DNA of 64,000 nt from Candidatus Rhodoferax randersensis (lineage in GTDB: Bacteria; Pseudomonadota; Gammaproteobacteria; Burkholderiales; Burkholderiaceae_C). Every line of letters begins with the position of its first letter. The first letter of the stretch is position 1. The translations under genes were made by a program, and so were the position numbers. The stretch spans positions 45,887-109,886 of the forward strand of contig JADKEH010000020.1 of assembly GCA_016718155.1 (NCBI GenBank). Direction: 5' to 3'. The notes beneath the pieces are model-generated. The model searched no databases, had not been told where the DNA came from, and worked only from the letters and a program-made list of their open reading frames with translations. Below, in pieces: positions 16,733 through 24,998 of the stretch.

Positions 16733-17770
16733 ATGAAACACGGCTCCCCCTACGGCACGCACCGCGTGCTCGAACCCCTTGGCGTGCTGCCCCAGCCGGC
16801 CTGGAAGATCGACAACACGATGGCGATCTTCGACAACGAGATCCTGATCGACGTGTCGGCGCTCAACATCGACGCGGCCAGCTTCACCCAGATCAAACAA
16901 GAAGCCGGTGGCGATGAAGCCAGGGTGGCCGAGATCGTGCAGGGCATCGTGGCCCAGCGTGGCAAGCACCACAACCCGGTCACCGGCTCGGGCGGCATGT
17001 TGATCGGCACGGTGGCACAGATTGGCCCGGCGCTGGCCGACAAGATTGACCTGAAGGTAGGCGACAAGATTGCCACGCTGGTGTCGCTGTCGCTCACGCC
17101 GCTGCGCATCGACAGCATCACCAAGGTCCACCTGCATAAGGATCAGGTGGACATCACCGGCCAAGCCATCCTTTTCGAGACTGGCTTGTACGCCAAGCTG
17201 CCGGCTGACATTGACGAGAAGATGGCGCTGGCCATCCTGGACGTGGCCGGTGCGCCGGCGCAGACCGCCCGCCTGGTCAGAGAAGGCGACACCGTGGTGG
17301 TGATTGGTGGCGGTGGCAAGTCCGGCACGCTGTGCGTCTATGAGGCGAAGAAGCGCGCCGGCGCCTCAGGCTGCGTGATTGGCGTCTCGCCCTTCGAGAA
17401 AGACTGCCAGCGCATGACCGAGCTGGGCTGGGTCGACCACGCCCTGCAGGTGGATGCCACCAACGCGCTGGCGCTGATGGAAGCGGTAGCCAAGGTAACC
17501 GACGGCAAGCTGGCCGACGTGGTGATCAACTGCGTCAACATCCCCAACACCGAGATGGGCAGCATCCTGGCCACCAAGCAACACGGCAAGATCTACTTCT
17601 TCTCCATGGCCACCAGCTTCACCGCCGCCGCCTTGGGCGCCGAAGGCGTGGGCAAGGACGTGGAGATGATCGTCGGCAACGGCTACGCCACCGGCCACGC
17701 CGAGCACGCGCTGGCGCTGCTGCGCGAGAGCGCCCTGCTGCGCGAGTTGTTCGAGCGGCTCTACATCTAA
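16733..17770 (+). CDS. kdd: L-erythro-3,5-diaminohexanoate dehydrogenase
   Basis: A 345-residue NAD(P)-dependent dehydrogenase that oxidatively deaminates 3,5-diaminohexanoate to 5-amino-3-oxohexanoate. A medium-chain-like N-terminal half is followed by a nucleotide-binding fold with VVVIGGGGKSGTLCVYEAKK around 188-207. The start MKHGSPYGTHRVLEP and the later VIGVSPFEKDCQRMTELGWVDHAL are characteristic of Kdd proteins. The stop overlaps the next ATG by one base (TAATG at 17768-17772), so translation of the two is coupled. Confidence 0.93.
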   Translation: MKHGSPYGTHRVLEPLGVLPQPAWKIDNTMAIFDNEILIDVSALNIDAASFTQIKQEAGGDEARVAEIVQGIVAQRGKHHNPVTGSGGMLIGTVAQIGPALADKIDLKVGDKIATLVSLSLTPLRIDSITKVHLHKDQVDITGQAILFETGLYAKLPADIDEKMALAILDVAGAPAQTARLVREGDTVVVIGGGGKSGTLCVYEAKKRAGASGCVIGVSPFEKDCQRMTELGWVDHALQVDATNALALMEAVAKVTDGKLADVVINCVNIPNTEMGSILATKQHGKIYFFSMATSFTAAALGAEGVGKDVEMIVGNGYATGHAEHALALLRESALLRELFERLYI

Positions 17771-19026
17771 TGCGGCAGAGCGCGACCGGCATGAACACCC
17801 CGCACAGCGCCCTGTGGCAGCGCATCCAGGCACAAGGCTTGACAACCTTGGCCGTGATGGGCATGACCAAGAACACCGGCAAGACCGTGGCGCTGAACCA
17901 CTTGCTGGCGCAGGCCGCGCAGGCCCAGGTGGCGGTGGGGGTCACCTCCATCGGGCGCGACGGCGAAGACCGCGACATGGTGTTCTTCATCCCCAAACCG
18001 CCCATTCTGGTCTGGCCCGGCACCCTGGTGGCCACCGCGCAGGCCACGCTGCAACGCGCCAAGGTGCGCTACAAACTGATCGCTTCCACCGGCATCGACA
18101 GCCCGATGGGCGAGGTGCTGGTGGTCAAGGTGTTGGAATACGGCGAGATGGAAATTGCCGGCGCCTCGCGCAGCTCGGACCAGCTCAAGGTGATTGGCCG
18201 GCTCAAGCAATGCGGCGCTGCGCTGGTGCTGCTGGACGGCGCGCTGGGCCGCAGCCACCACGCCTCGCCGGCCATCGCCGACGGGGTGATTTTGGCCACC
18301 GGTGCGGCCATTGGCGGCGGCATTGGGGACGTGATTCGCAAGACGCACGACCGCCTGGCCATCCTCGGCATCGCGCAGGCTGACGAGGCAACGCGGGCGC
18401 TGTGCGCGCCGGTGTTCACCAGCGGCGGTGTCGGGCTGTGGGACGGCGCCGGCGAGAACTTGCTGCAGGCCAACATTGCCACCCTCAACGCCGCCGAAAC
18501 CTTGCTGCCCTATGCGCAGTCCGATTTGACGACGATTGCCCTCAGCGGTGCGGTCGGACGTTCGGTGTGGCGCGCCCTGAGCACGCTGGCCACGCTGCGA
18601 CCCAGCCTGACCGTGGTGGTGGCCGACGGCACCAAGCTATTTGTCGAGGCCACCGATCTGGTCCAGTTCGCCCAACTCGGTGCCCACATCCTGGCCTACC
18701 GTGGCATCAACCTGACCGGCATCACGCTGAACCCGTTTTCCCCGATGGGCGGCAGCTTCGACGCGCAGGAGTTTCTAGCCGCTGCGCGTCTGGCATTTCC
18801 CGGCTACGGCGTCACTGATGTAATGCTGGAAGAACAAGGCATTGGCGTCGAGCCGTCGCTGAGCACGCAGCGGGACGATTCCACGCCCTCGTCATTGCGA
18901 GCGCAGCGCGGCAATCCATGTCTGCGGACCACGAAGATGGATTGCCACGCTACGCTCGCAATGACGGACAGCTCCGGTCGCGCTGACCACGCCTTGACAG
19001 CGCCCCAGCATTTACAAGAAACGTGA
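17770..19026 (+). CDS. kamB: P-loop protein, probable lysine 5,6-aminomutase reactivase (KamB-like), with repeat-derived tail
   Basis: A 418-residue protein with a Walker A motif GMTKNTGKT at 31-39 near the N-terminus. Its place between kdd and kamD matches the P-loop reactivase gene of clostridial and fusobacterial lysine clusters, which restores KamDE after loss of adenosylcobalamin. The MutS-like partner (KamC) found beside it in those clusters is not present anywhere in this window. The last about 45 residues, after GVEPSLSTQRDD, are encoded by a dispersed repeat (18890-18967) and short flanking sequence, so the original stop has been lost. Identity rests on motif plus context. An internal ATG at 17791 is a possible start. 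Confidence 0.6.
   Translation: MRQSATGMNTPHSALWQRIQAQGLTTLAVMGMTKNTGKTVALNHLLAQAAQAQVAVGVTSIGRDGEDRDMVFFIPKPPILVWPGTLVATAQATLQRAKVRYKLIASTGIDSPMGEVLVVKVLEYGEMEIAGASRSSDQLKVIGRLKQCGAALVLLDGALGRSHHASPAIADGVILATGAAIGGGIGDVIRKTHDRLAILGIAQADEATRALCAPVFTSGGVGLWDGAGENLLQANIATLNAAETLLPYAQSDLTTIALSGAVGRSVWRALSTLATLRPSLTVVVADGTKLFVEATDLVQFAQLGAHILAYRGINLTGITLNPFSPMGGSFDAQEFLAAARLAFPGYGVTDVMLEEQGIGVEPSLSTQRDDSTPSSLRAQRGNPCLRTTKMDCHATLAMTDSSGRADHALTAPQHLQET
18890..18967. repeat. Dispersed repeat inside the 3' end of the kamB-like gene
   Basis: Starts CGTCATTGCGAGCGCAG and ends CTCGCAATGACGG. It is read in frame and gives the residues SLRAQRGNP and MDCHATLAMT to the protein. Confidence 0.85.
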
Positions 19027-19035
19027 AAGACTGAC

Positions 19036-20644
19036 ATGACGCAACTAAATCTTGACCAGGCGCAAATCGACCGCGCCCGTGACTCGGCCCGACGCATTGC
19101 GCGCCAGGTGTTCGACGAGATGAGCTTATTCACCACCACCACGGTGGAGCGCGCCACCTTGCGCCTGTTCGGCATCGATGGCGTGGACGAGAACGCCATC
19201 CCCCTGCCCAACCGCGTGGTTGCACATTTGCAGGACCAGGACCTGCTGCAGTACGGCGCCGCCACGATCCTGGCCGGCGCCATGCAAGAGCACGGCCTGA
19301 GCGCGCAACATGTGGCCGAGGCGGTGTCCCAAGGCACGCTGACGCTGACTCTCCCGCGGGACGAAGCCGCCGCACGCCAGGCCGCCGAGGCCCAGGCGCG
19401 CGCCATGTGTGCCCACATCGCCACACAACGTGCTCACCGCGATGCGCAAATCAAGTCTGTGGGCGAGGCCCGCACACCCTGGCTGTACCTGATCGTGGCC
19501 ACCGGCAATATTTATGAGGACGTGGCCCAGGCCCGCGCCGCCGCCGAACAGGGTGCCGACATCATCGCGGTGATCCGCTCCACCGGCCAGAGCCTGCTGG
19601 ACTACGTGCCCTTTGGCGCCACCACCGAGGGCTTTGGCGGCACCTACGCCACCCAGGAGAACTTTCGCCTGATGCGCGCCGCGCTCGATGAGGTGGGCGC
19701 CAAGGTCGGCCGCTACATCCGCCTGACCAACTACTGCTCGGGCCTGTGCATGCCCGAGATCGCCGCCATGGGCGCCATGGAGCGGCTGGACATGATGCTC
19801 AACGACTCGATGTACGGCATCATCTTTCGCGACATCAACATGAAGCGCACCTTCATCGACCAGTTCTTCTCGCGCATGGTCAATGCCTATGCCGGCATCA
19901 TCATCAACACCGGTGAAGACAACTACCTCACCACCGCCGACGCCTATGACGCGGCGCACACGGTGCTGGCGTCGCAGCTCATCAACGAACAGTTCGCCGA
20001 ACTGTCCGGCCTCCAGCCTGAACAAATGGGCCTGGGCCACGCCTTCGAGATTCACCCCGAACTGGAGAACGGTTTCCTGTGGGAACTGGCCCACGCGCAA
20101 CTGGTGCGCCAGGTGTTTCCGGACGCCTCGCTTAAGTACATGCCGCCGACCAAACACATGACTGGCAACATCTTCAAGGGCCAGGTGCAAGACACCTTGT
20201 TCAACATCGTCAGTACCGTCACGCAGCAGAACATCCACCTGTTGGGCATGATGACCGAGGCGATCCACACTCCTTTCATTCAAGACCGCTTTCCTGGCGA
20301 TCCAGAACGCCAAGTACGTGTTCGGCACCATGAAGGATTTGCACAGCGAGATCGAATTCAAACGTGGCGGCAAGATCGAACAACGCGCCCAAGCGGTGCT
20401 GGCCGAGACCGAGGCCATGCTGGCGCAGATCGAGACCATGGGTTTGCCCGGCGCCATTGGCAAAGGCATGTTCGCCGAAATCTCACGCACGCCCACCGGC
20501 GGCAAGGGGCTCGATGGCGTCATCCAGAAGGCCGCCGGCTATTACAACCCGTTCCCCAACCTCATGCTTCCTGAAGCCTTGCGTGATCGGCTGATGTGTA
20601 AGGACGCGAGCGCCGCCACAGCCCAGGAGATGCAACATGCTTGA
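19036..20644 (+). pseudogene. kamD: D-lysine/L-beta-lysine 5,6-aminomutase alpha subunit, frameshifted
   Basis: The PLP- and adenosylcobalamin-dependent aminomutase large subunit, which moves the terminal amino group of beta-lysine. The first frame runs from MTQLNLDQAQIDRARD to IHTPFIQDR with family sequences such as STGQSLLDYVPFGATTEG, LTNYCSGLCMPEIA and PPTKHMTGNIFKG. Near 20290-20294 (TTTCC) one extra base moves the true continuation (FLAIQNAKYVFGTMKDLHSE) to another frame, which ends at 20644. Restored, it would be about 535 residues, close to the family length. The first frame alone ends at 20574 after about 75 unrelated residues. Either a homopolymer indel in the assembly or a real mutation; reading the run with one base fewer restores everything. 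The end overlaps kamE. Confidence 0.88.
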
Positions 20645-21392
20645 TGCCAAACTGCCCGAACAATGGGTCCAACCCTACGGCGACACGCTCGGTGATGGGC
20701 GTGTTCAGTTGTCCTTCACGCTGCCGGTAGCCCTGGACGACACATCAAAGGAAGGCGCCAAGCGCCTCGCGGCCATGATGGGCCTGAACGAGCCTTCTGT
20801 GGTGCACTGCGAAGACATGGGCCAGGGCTTCAGCTTCTACGTGGTCTACGGCCAGTGCAAGCACCAGGTGGACCTGTCGAGTTTTCAGGTGGTCAAGCCG
20901 GAATTTGAGGTGATGGACAAGGACGCCATCAACGCGCTGATCGCCCAGAAGATGGGCCGGCGCATGGTGGTGGTGGGAGCCTGCATCGAGACGGACGCCC
21001 ACACCGTGGGCATTGACGCCATCATGAACATGAAAGGCTTCAACGGCCACAAGGGTCTGGAGAGTTACCACGAAATCCGCGCCATCAATATGGGCGCACA
21101 GGTGGACTCGGAGGACCTGGTAACGCGCGCCATCGAGGAAAAGGCCGACGTGATTCTGGTGTCGCAGGTGGTGACGCAAAAGAACATCCACCTGGACAAC
21201 CTCACCAAATTGTCGGACCTGCTGGAAGCCGAAGGTCTGCGCGACAAGATCATCCTGGTGGTAGGCGGCCCGCGCATCAGCCACGAGCTGGCCAAAGAGC
21301 TGGGTTACGACGCCGGTTTTGGCGTCAAGAGCTACGCAGAAGACGTAGCCTCCTTCGCCATCCACGAGTGGATCAACCGAAAGGCGGCCTGA
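20637..21392 (+). CDS. kamE: Lysine 5,6-aminomutase beta subunit
   Basis: A 251-residue cobalamin-binding subunit. The base-off B12 motif is present as D120-A-H122-T-V-G125, and K133 in NMKGFNGHKG, eleven residues after the histidine, is the expected PLP-anchoring lysine. LVSQVVTQKNIHLDNL and VGGPRISHELAKELGYDAGFG complete the B12 fold. It overlaps the end of kamD by eight bases, consistent with stoichiometric synthesis. It needs adenosylcobalamin, which a PduO-type adenosyltransferase at 42.9-43.5 kb could supply. Confidence 0.95.
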   Translation: MLDAKLPEQWVQPYGDTLGDGRVQLSFTLPVALDDTSKEGAKRLAAMMGLNEPSVVHCEDMGQGFSFYVVYGQCKHQVDLSSFQVVKPEFEVMDKDAINALIAQKMGRRMVVVGACIETDAHTVGIDAIMNMKGFNGHKGLESYHEIRAINMGAQVDSEDLVTRAIEEKADVILVSQVVTQKNIHLDNLTKLSDLLEAEGLRDKIILVVGGPRISHELAKELGYDAGFGVKSYAEDVASFAIHEWINRKAA

Positions 21393-21409
21393 TGACGAAC
21401 GCAGTCCCC

Positions 21410-21482
21410 CGTCATTGCGGTTGCCGCGTCGCTGGCGCTCCTCGCAATGACGAATGACGGCGTTCGACGCTCGCAATGACGA
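21410..21482. repeat. Short dispersed repeat between kamE and kal
   Basis: A shortened copy starting CGTCATTGCGG, with CTCGCAATGACG ends at about 21453 and 21482. It fills half of the 141-base gap. Confidence 0.75.
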
Positions 21483-21533
21483 ACCATGAAACTTGCACGT
21501 GAGTGCCTTGAACCGTGCTGACTAGGAGAAACG

Positions 21534-21947
21534 ATGGAAAACTACACCAGCCTGATCCGCCTGCGCATCAGCGCGCACGATGCCCATTACGCCGGTGGCC
21601 TGGTCGATGGCGCCAAAATGCTGCACCTGTTTGGCGACGTGGCCACCGAGCTGCTGATCCGCAGCGACGGGGACGAGGGCCTTTTTGTAGCCTACGACAG
21701 CATCGAGTTCCTGGCGCCGGTCTATGCCGGGGACTACATCGAAGCCACTGGGCGCATTGTCTCCATGGGCAAGACCTCGCGCAAGATGGTGTTCGAAGCG
21801 CGCAAGGTCATCGTCCCTGCTGGCATTGCCGGGCAACCGTCAGCCGCTGACGTGCTGGCCGAGCCGATGGTGGTGTGCAAGGCCTCGGGCACCTGCGTGG
21901 TGCCGGTGCAGTGCCAACGCATGGCGCGCGCACCCATCAGTTGCTGA
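21534..21947 (+). CDS. kal: L-3-aminobutyryl-CoA ammonia-lyase
   Basis: A 137-residue hot-dog-fold protein that removes ammonia from 3-aminobutyryl-CoA to give crotonyl-CoA. The sequences MENYTSLIRLRISAHDAHYAGGLVDGAKMLHLFGD, in pieces, and FLAPVYAGDYIEATGRIV are typical of Kal. TAGGAGAAACG before the ATG is a good ribosome binding site. The stop lies two bases before the kce start, so the two are cotranscribed. Confidence 0.93.
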   Translation: MENYTSLIRLRISAHDAHYAGGLVDGAKMLHLFGDVATELLIRSDGDEGLFVAYDSIEFLAPVYAGDYIEATGRIVSMGKTSRKMVFEARKVIVPAGIAGQPSAADVLAEPMVVCKASGTCVVPVQCQRMARAPISC

Positions 21948-21949
21948 AC

Positions 21950-22771
21950 ATGGACAAACTCATCATCACCGCGGCGTTGACCGGCGCCGAAGTCACCCGC
22001 GCACAGCACCCTGGCCTGCCCATCACGCCGGACGAGATTGCCCGTGCGGCCCAGGAGTGCGCCTTGGCTGGCGCCAGCATCGTGCACGTGCATGCCCGCA
22101 ACCCCGACGGCAGCCCGACGCAGGACAAGGCGGTCTACCGCCAGATCATCGACGCGGTGCGCGCGCGCTGCGACGTGATCGTGCAGGTATCCACCGGCGG
22201 CGCCGTGGGCATGACGCCGCAGGAGCGCCTGGCGCCCGTGACCCTGGCGCCCGAGATGGCCACGCTGTCCATGGGCTCGGTCAACTTTGGTGGCGACGTG
22301 TTCATGAACCATCCCGCCGACATGGAAGTCTTCGCGCTGGCCATGCGCGAGCACGGCGTCAAACCCGAGCTGGAGATTTTTGATTCCGGCATGCTCAGCA
22401 CCGCCAACCGCTGGCTCACGAAGGGCCTGCTTGAAGGCCCCGCACACTTCGATCTGGTGCTGGGTATTCCCGGCGGCATGGCGGCCACGGCCGAGGCGCT
22501 GATGTACCTGCGCGCGCAACTGCCGAGCGGATCAAGCTGGACCGCAGCCGGCATTGGCGCCGCCCAGTTGCCCATGGGCGCCTTGGCCATCGTGCTGGGC
22601 GGCCATGTGCGGGTGGGCTTCGAGGACAACCTGTACTACCGCAAAGGCGAACTCGCCAGCAGCAACGCCCAGTTGGTGGCGCGCATGGCCCGCCTGAGCC
22701 GTGAACTGGACCGCGCGGTGGCCACGCCGGATGAGGCGCGTGCGCTGCTAGGCATTCAAGCCCGGCGCTGA
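21950..22771 (+). CDS. kce: 3-keto-5-aminohexanoate cleavage enzyme
   Basis: About 273 residues of the BKACE (DUF849) family. It condenses 5-amino-3-oxohexanoate with acetyl-CoA to give acetoacetate and 3-aminobutyryl-CoA. The Zn ligands HVHARN follow AALTGAEVTRAQHPGLPITPDEIA at the N-terminus; QVSTGGAVGMTPQERL and FGGDVFMNHP also fit. The start at 21950 is chosen because MDKLIITAALTGAE is the usual family start; longer frames read into kal. Context and sequence both fix the specificity as lysine fermentation rather than another BKACE. Confidence 0.93.
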   Translation: MDKLIITAALTGAEVTRAQHPGLPITPDEIARAAQECALAGASIVHVHARNPDGSPTQDKAVYRQIIDAVRARCDVIVQVSTGGAVGMTPQERLAPVTLAPEMATLSMGSVNFGGDVFMNHPADMEVFALAMREHGVKPELEIFDSGMLSTANRWLTKGLLEGPAHFDLVLGIPGGMAATAEALMYLRAQLPSGSSWTAAGIGAAQLPMGALAIVLGGHVRVGFEDNLYYRKGELASSNAQLVARMARLSRELDRAVATPDEARALLGIQARR

Positions 22772-22782
22772 ATCACCCCCCC

Positions 22783-23163
22783 TTACTGGGCCACGTGCGC
22801 GCGCCTGATGCGGCCCAGCAAGTCCGCCACCGCCGGGTCTTGCAACCTGGACGCACCGTGCTCGTGCAGGTGCACGCGGACCATGCGCTCCAGCGTGTCC
22901 ACCGAAGGCACCACCGGGCCAAAAAAGCGCGGCGCCTGGTCCACCGCCAGCAAGATGGTGGGAAAGTTAACCACGTCCAGCGGCTCCAGCAGGTCGGCCT
23001 CGTCTTCGACGTCGATCCATATGAACCGGGCCTGAGCGAACTTGGCCTGCACCTGGGCAAAGCGCTCGCGGTAGTCGCGGCACACGCCACACCACTCGGC
23101 GCACAGGCACACCACCAGCACCGATGGCAACGCGGCGCCTGGCGTGGGTTGAGGCAGTCCCAT
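22783..23163 (-). CDS. Thioredoxin-like protein
   Basis: About 126 residues with a thioredoxin fold and active-site motif WCGVC (C25, C28), followed by IWIDVEDEADLLEPLDVVNFPTI containing the expected cis-proline. It has no signal peptide, so it is probably cytoplasmic. The ATG at 23163 is preferred over an in-frame TTG at 23190 that would overlap the preceding gene. It follows the DUF3297 gene and converges on kce with only 11 bases between. Substrate is unknown. Confidence 0.85.
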   Translation of the reverse strand: MGLPQPTPGAALPSVLVVCLCAEWCGVCRDYRERFAQVQAKFAQARFIWIDVEDEADLLEPLDVVNFPTILLAVDQAPRFFGPVVPSVDTLERMVRVHLHEHGASRLQDPAVADLLGRIRRAHVAQ

Positions 23164-23170
23164 CAGCGCA

Positions 23171-23428
23171 CTAACGGTAGTAGGCCTCAACCTTGCCCTT
23201 GATCTTGATGAGCAGCGGTTTACCCTTTCGGTCCAGAGTTTTGCCGGCGGGCACCTTGACCCAGCCCTCGCTGACGCAGTACTCCTCCACGTCCGTTCGT
23301 TCTTTGTCGTTCAAGCGAATGCCAATGTCGTGCTCGAACACGGCGGCGACGTGATGGGGGCTGCGTGGGTCGGCCGACAGGTGGTCGGGCAAGGGGGGCG
23401 CAGGCAGGGTTTGAGTCGTTTCGTTCAT
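23171..23428 (-). CDS. DUF3297 family protein
   Basis: An 85-residue protein matching DUF3297 over nearly its whole length: LPDHLSADPRSPHHVAAVF, DIGIRLNDKERTDVEEYC and VPAGKTLDRKGKPLLIKIKG. The family is small, cytoplasmic and of unknown function, with a possible RNA-related fold. The start at 23428 gives the usual family length; the frame is open upstream but that part overlaps a separate small reading frame. It is followed by the thioredoxin-like gene, probably as an operon. Confidence 0.88.
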   Translation of the reverse strand: MNETTQTLPAPPLPDHLSADPRSPHHVAAVFEHDIGIRLNDKERTDVEEYCVSEGWVKVPAGKTLDRKGKPLLIKIKGKVEAYYR

Positions 23429-23454
23429 GTTTGTCGATTGATTGTGTGAGGCGT

Positions 23455-23595
23455 TCAGCCCAAAAGCCGAAACAGGCCATAGGCGGAAAGCAGTCCGGTG
23501 ACCACCAGCAGTGCAGTCTTGGTGGCACGCGCGCCAACCAGGGTTCCGGCCAGGCTGCAGGCGAGGATCGCGCCAAAAATGTAGCTTGTTTTCAT
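23455..23595 (-). CDS. Small predicted membrane protein (46 residues)
   Basis: A short frame beginning MKTSYIFGAILACSLAG, followed by a basic turn (GARATKTA) and a second hydrophobic stretch LLVVTGLLSAYGLFRLLG. Two membrane helices joined by a positive loop are predicted. It lies 26 bases before the DUF3297 start on the same strand and is likely cotranscribed. No family is recognised. Codon use and the clear two-helix pattern favour a real gene, but its size leaves doubt. Confidence 0.5.
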   Translation of the reverse strand: MKTSYIFGAILACSLAGTLVGARATKTALLVVTGLLSAYGLFRLLG

Positions 23596-23690
23596 GCGCC
23601 AATGGTAAGGCATGGCCTTGCCAACGGACTTGTTAACGGATGCCGCCAGCGCGGGCGACTGGTCGGCCAGGGAAACGGGGATGCATACAG

Positions 23691-23751
23691 CGAGGTGCCT
23701 GCACGAGCACCTCGTTTGGTCAAAGCCAAGACGGGGAACTCAGTCCCCGTC
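23691..23751 (-). terminator. Tandem hairpins after the PEP-CTERM gene
   Basis: Two stems lie just downstream of the PEP-CTERM gene end: GACGGGGA/TCCCCGTC (23730-23751) and CGAGGTGC/GCACCTCG (23691-23714). They are placed like a transcription end, but neither has a clear T-run on the minus strand. Confidence 0.4.
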
Positions 23752-23782
23752 CAAGCAAACCAATACCAACCGTCAGACTTCG

Positions 23783-24694
23783 CTAAGCCCTGCGGCGCAG
23801 CACTCCGAGGCCAAACAAGCCAATGCCGAGCAGGTAAAGGACCGACGGCTCGGGTACCGACGTGGTGCGCATGGCGTAGTCGAAGCCGGAGCCCGACCTG
23901 ATCGTGAAGTCCGTCAAGGCCGTGTCGCCATTCCAGACGGTCGCGCCCAGCCACTCGGCGGAATTGCCAAACAGCGACTCGGCCCAGGCGCCGGCTGGCG
24001 GCCCCATCAAGAGCGCTTGAGTGTCGACATGCAAAGAGGAAATGAGGTTGAAGGTGTGCCCGTTCAGCGCGATCAGTTCGCCGTGCAGGATCGTGTCCAC
24101 GTCCAGCGACTCATGGCCGCCATCCGTGGACGATCCTGTGGGGTGGACATCGGCTCTGAATGAAGGCCGCACCACCCATCCTTCTCCATAGGTCATGTCG
24201 CTGCTGATCATCTCGTAAAGAACCGTGGCTGCGGCATTCGTAAAATCGTTCTCATGCGCCTCCAGATGACCATCCAGACGGATGGAGAAACGCAAACGTA
24301 GCGGGGCGTTTGCCAGCGCATCAGGCGTGCTAATGGTGATCTGGTCGGTCCAGGTCGAGATAGCGCGCACCCACGCGTCATATGCCGGCGTCTTCGAGCC
24401 CTCAATGTTTGAGAGGGCAATGCGACTCGCTGCCCGGTTGAGGCCGTAGCCGGTCCATACCCCGGCGTCGCGCCAGGACTCATCCAGGCTCAGGATGATG
24501 GGCGCACCCGGCTGCGTTTGGATTAAGTTGACGGGGGAACCCGAACCACCCCCTATAGCCGATGCGATGGTTGCTGCCACGCTCGGCGTGTAAAGTGCGG
24601 AAGAAGGCGGCGACCACGTCACCAGCAAGCCTGCTACAACCAGAGCCAGGCAAGGGAGCCGACGAGTTTGATTCATGAATTGCGCTGGGTTCAT
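23783..24694 (-). CDS. PEP-CTERM sorting-domain protein
   Basis: A 303-residue exported protein. A signal peptide (RRLPCLALVVAGLLVTWSPPSSA) is followed by a folded region of unknown family, then the C-terminal sorting signal VPEPSVLYLLGIGLFGLG and RRRA. Such proteins are cut and anchored by an exosortase at the cell surface, often with exopolysaccharide; no exosortase is in this window. GGAGGAGG precedes the ATG at 24694. It is divergent from a TPR-type regulator. The central domain is not recognised. Confidence 0.85.
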   Translation of the reverse strand: MNPAQFMNQTRRLPCLALVVAGLLVTWSPPSSALYTPSVAATIASAIGGGSGSPVNLIQTQPGAPIILSLDESWRDAGVWTGYGLNRAASRIALSNIEGSKTPAYDAWVRAISTWTDQITISTPDALANAPLRLRFSIRLDGHLEAHENDFTNAAATVLYEMISSDMTYGEGWVVRPSFRADVHPTGSSTDGGHESLDVDTILHGELIALNGHTFNLISSLHVDTQALLMGPPAGAWAESLFGNSAEWLGATVWNGDTALTDFTIRSGSGFDYAMRTTSVPEPSVLYLLGIGLFGLGVLRRRA

Positions 24695-24998
24695 TGCATC
24701 CTCCTCCGATAAGCATTTTTACTGAAGTAATAGCGACTTTAGAAAGACTGCGGTCAAACGCCCGTGTAGGTATCGAACATTGACGCGTACATGTGCGAGC
24801 CCAGCGGCATGGCGGCCGCCAGGGCTTGCCGCCAGGGCACCACCCGTGAGTAATAATCATAGGCGCGGCCACGCCCGGCGGCGCCACGGAAACGACGAGG
24901 TTTGTGCGATGGTTTTCCGAGGGTGCGGGGCATCGATGGCGCCGGCGCATGCGCTGTCGACTTGTGCCAGGGTTTCAGGCAGGCGCTGGAGGCCACGG
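24695..24998. other. Intergenic region between PEP-CTERM gene and regulator
   Basis: A 304-base region that probably holds divergent promoters. A minus-strand frame ending at about 24754 reads YSRVVPWRQALAAAMPLG and then SHMYASMFDTYTGV, which could be the remnant of a gene end, but no family is recognised. Nothing else was seen. Confidence 0.35.
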
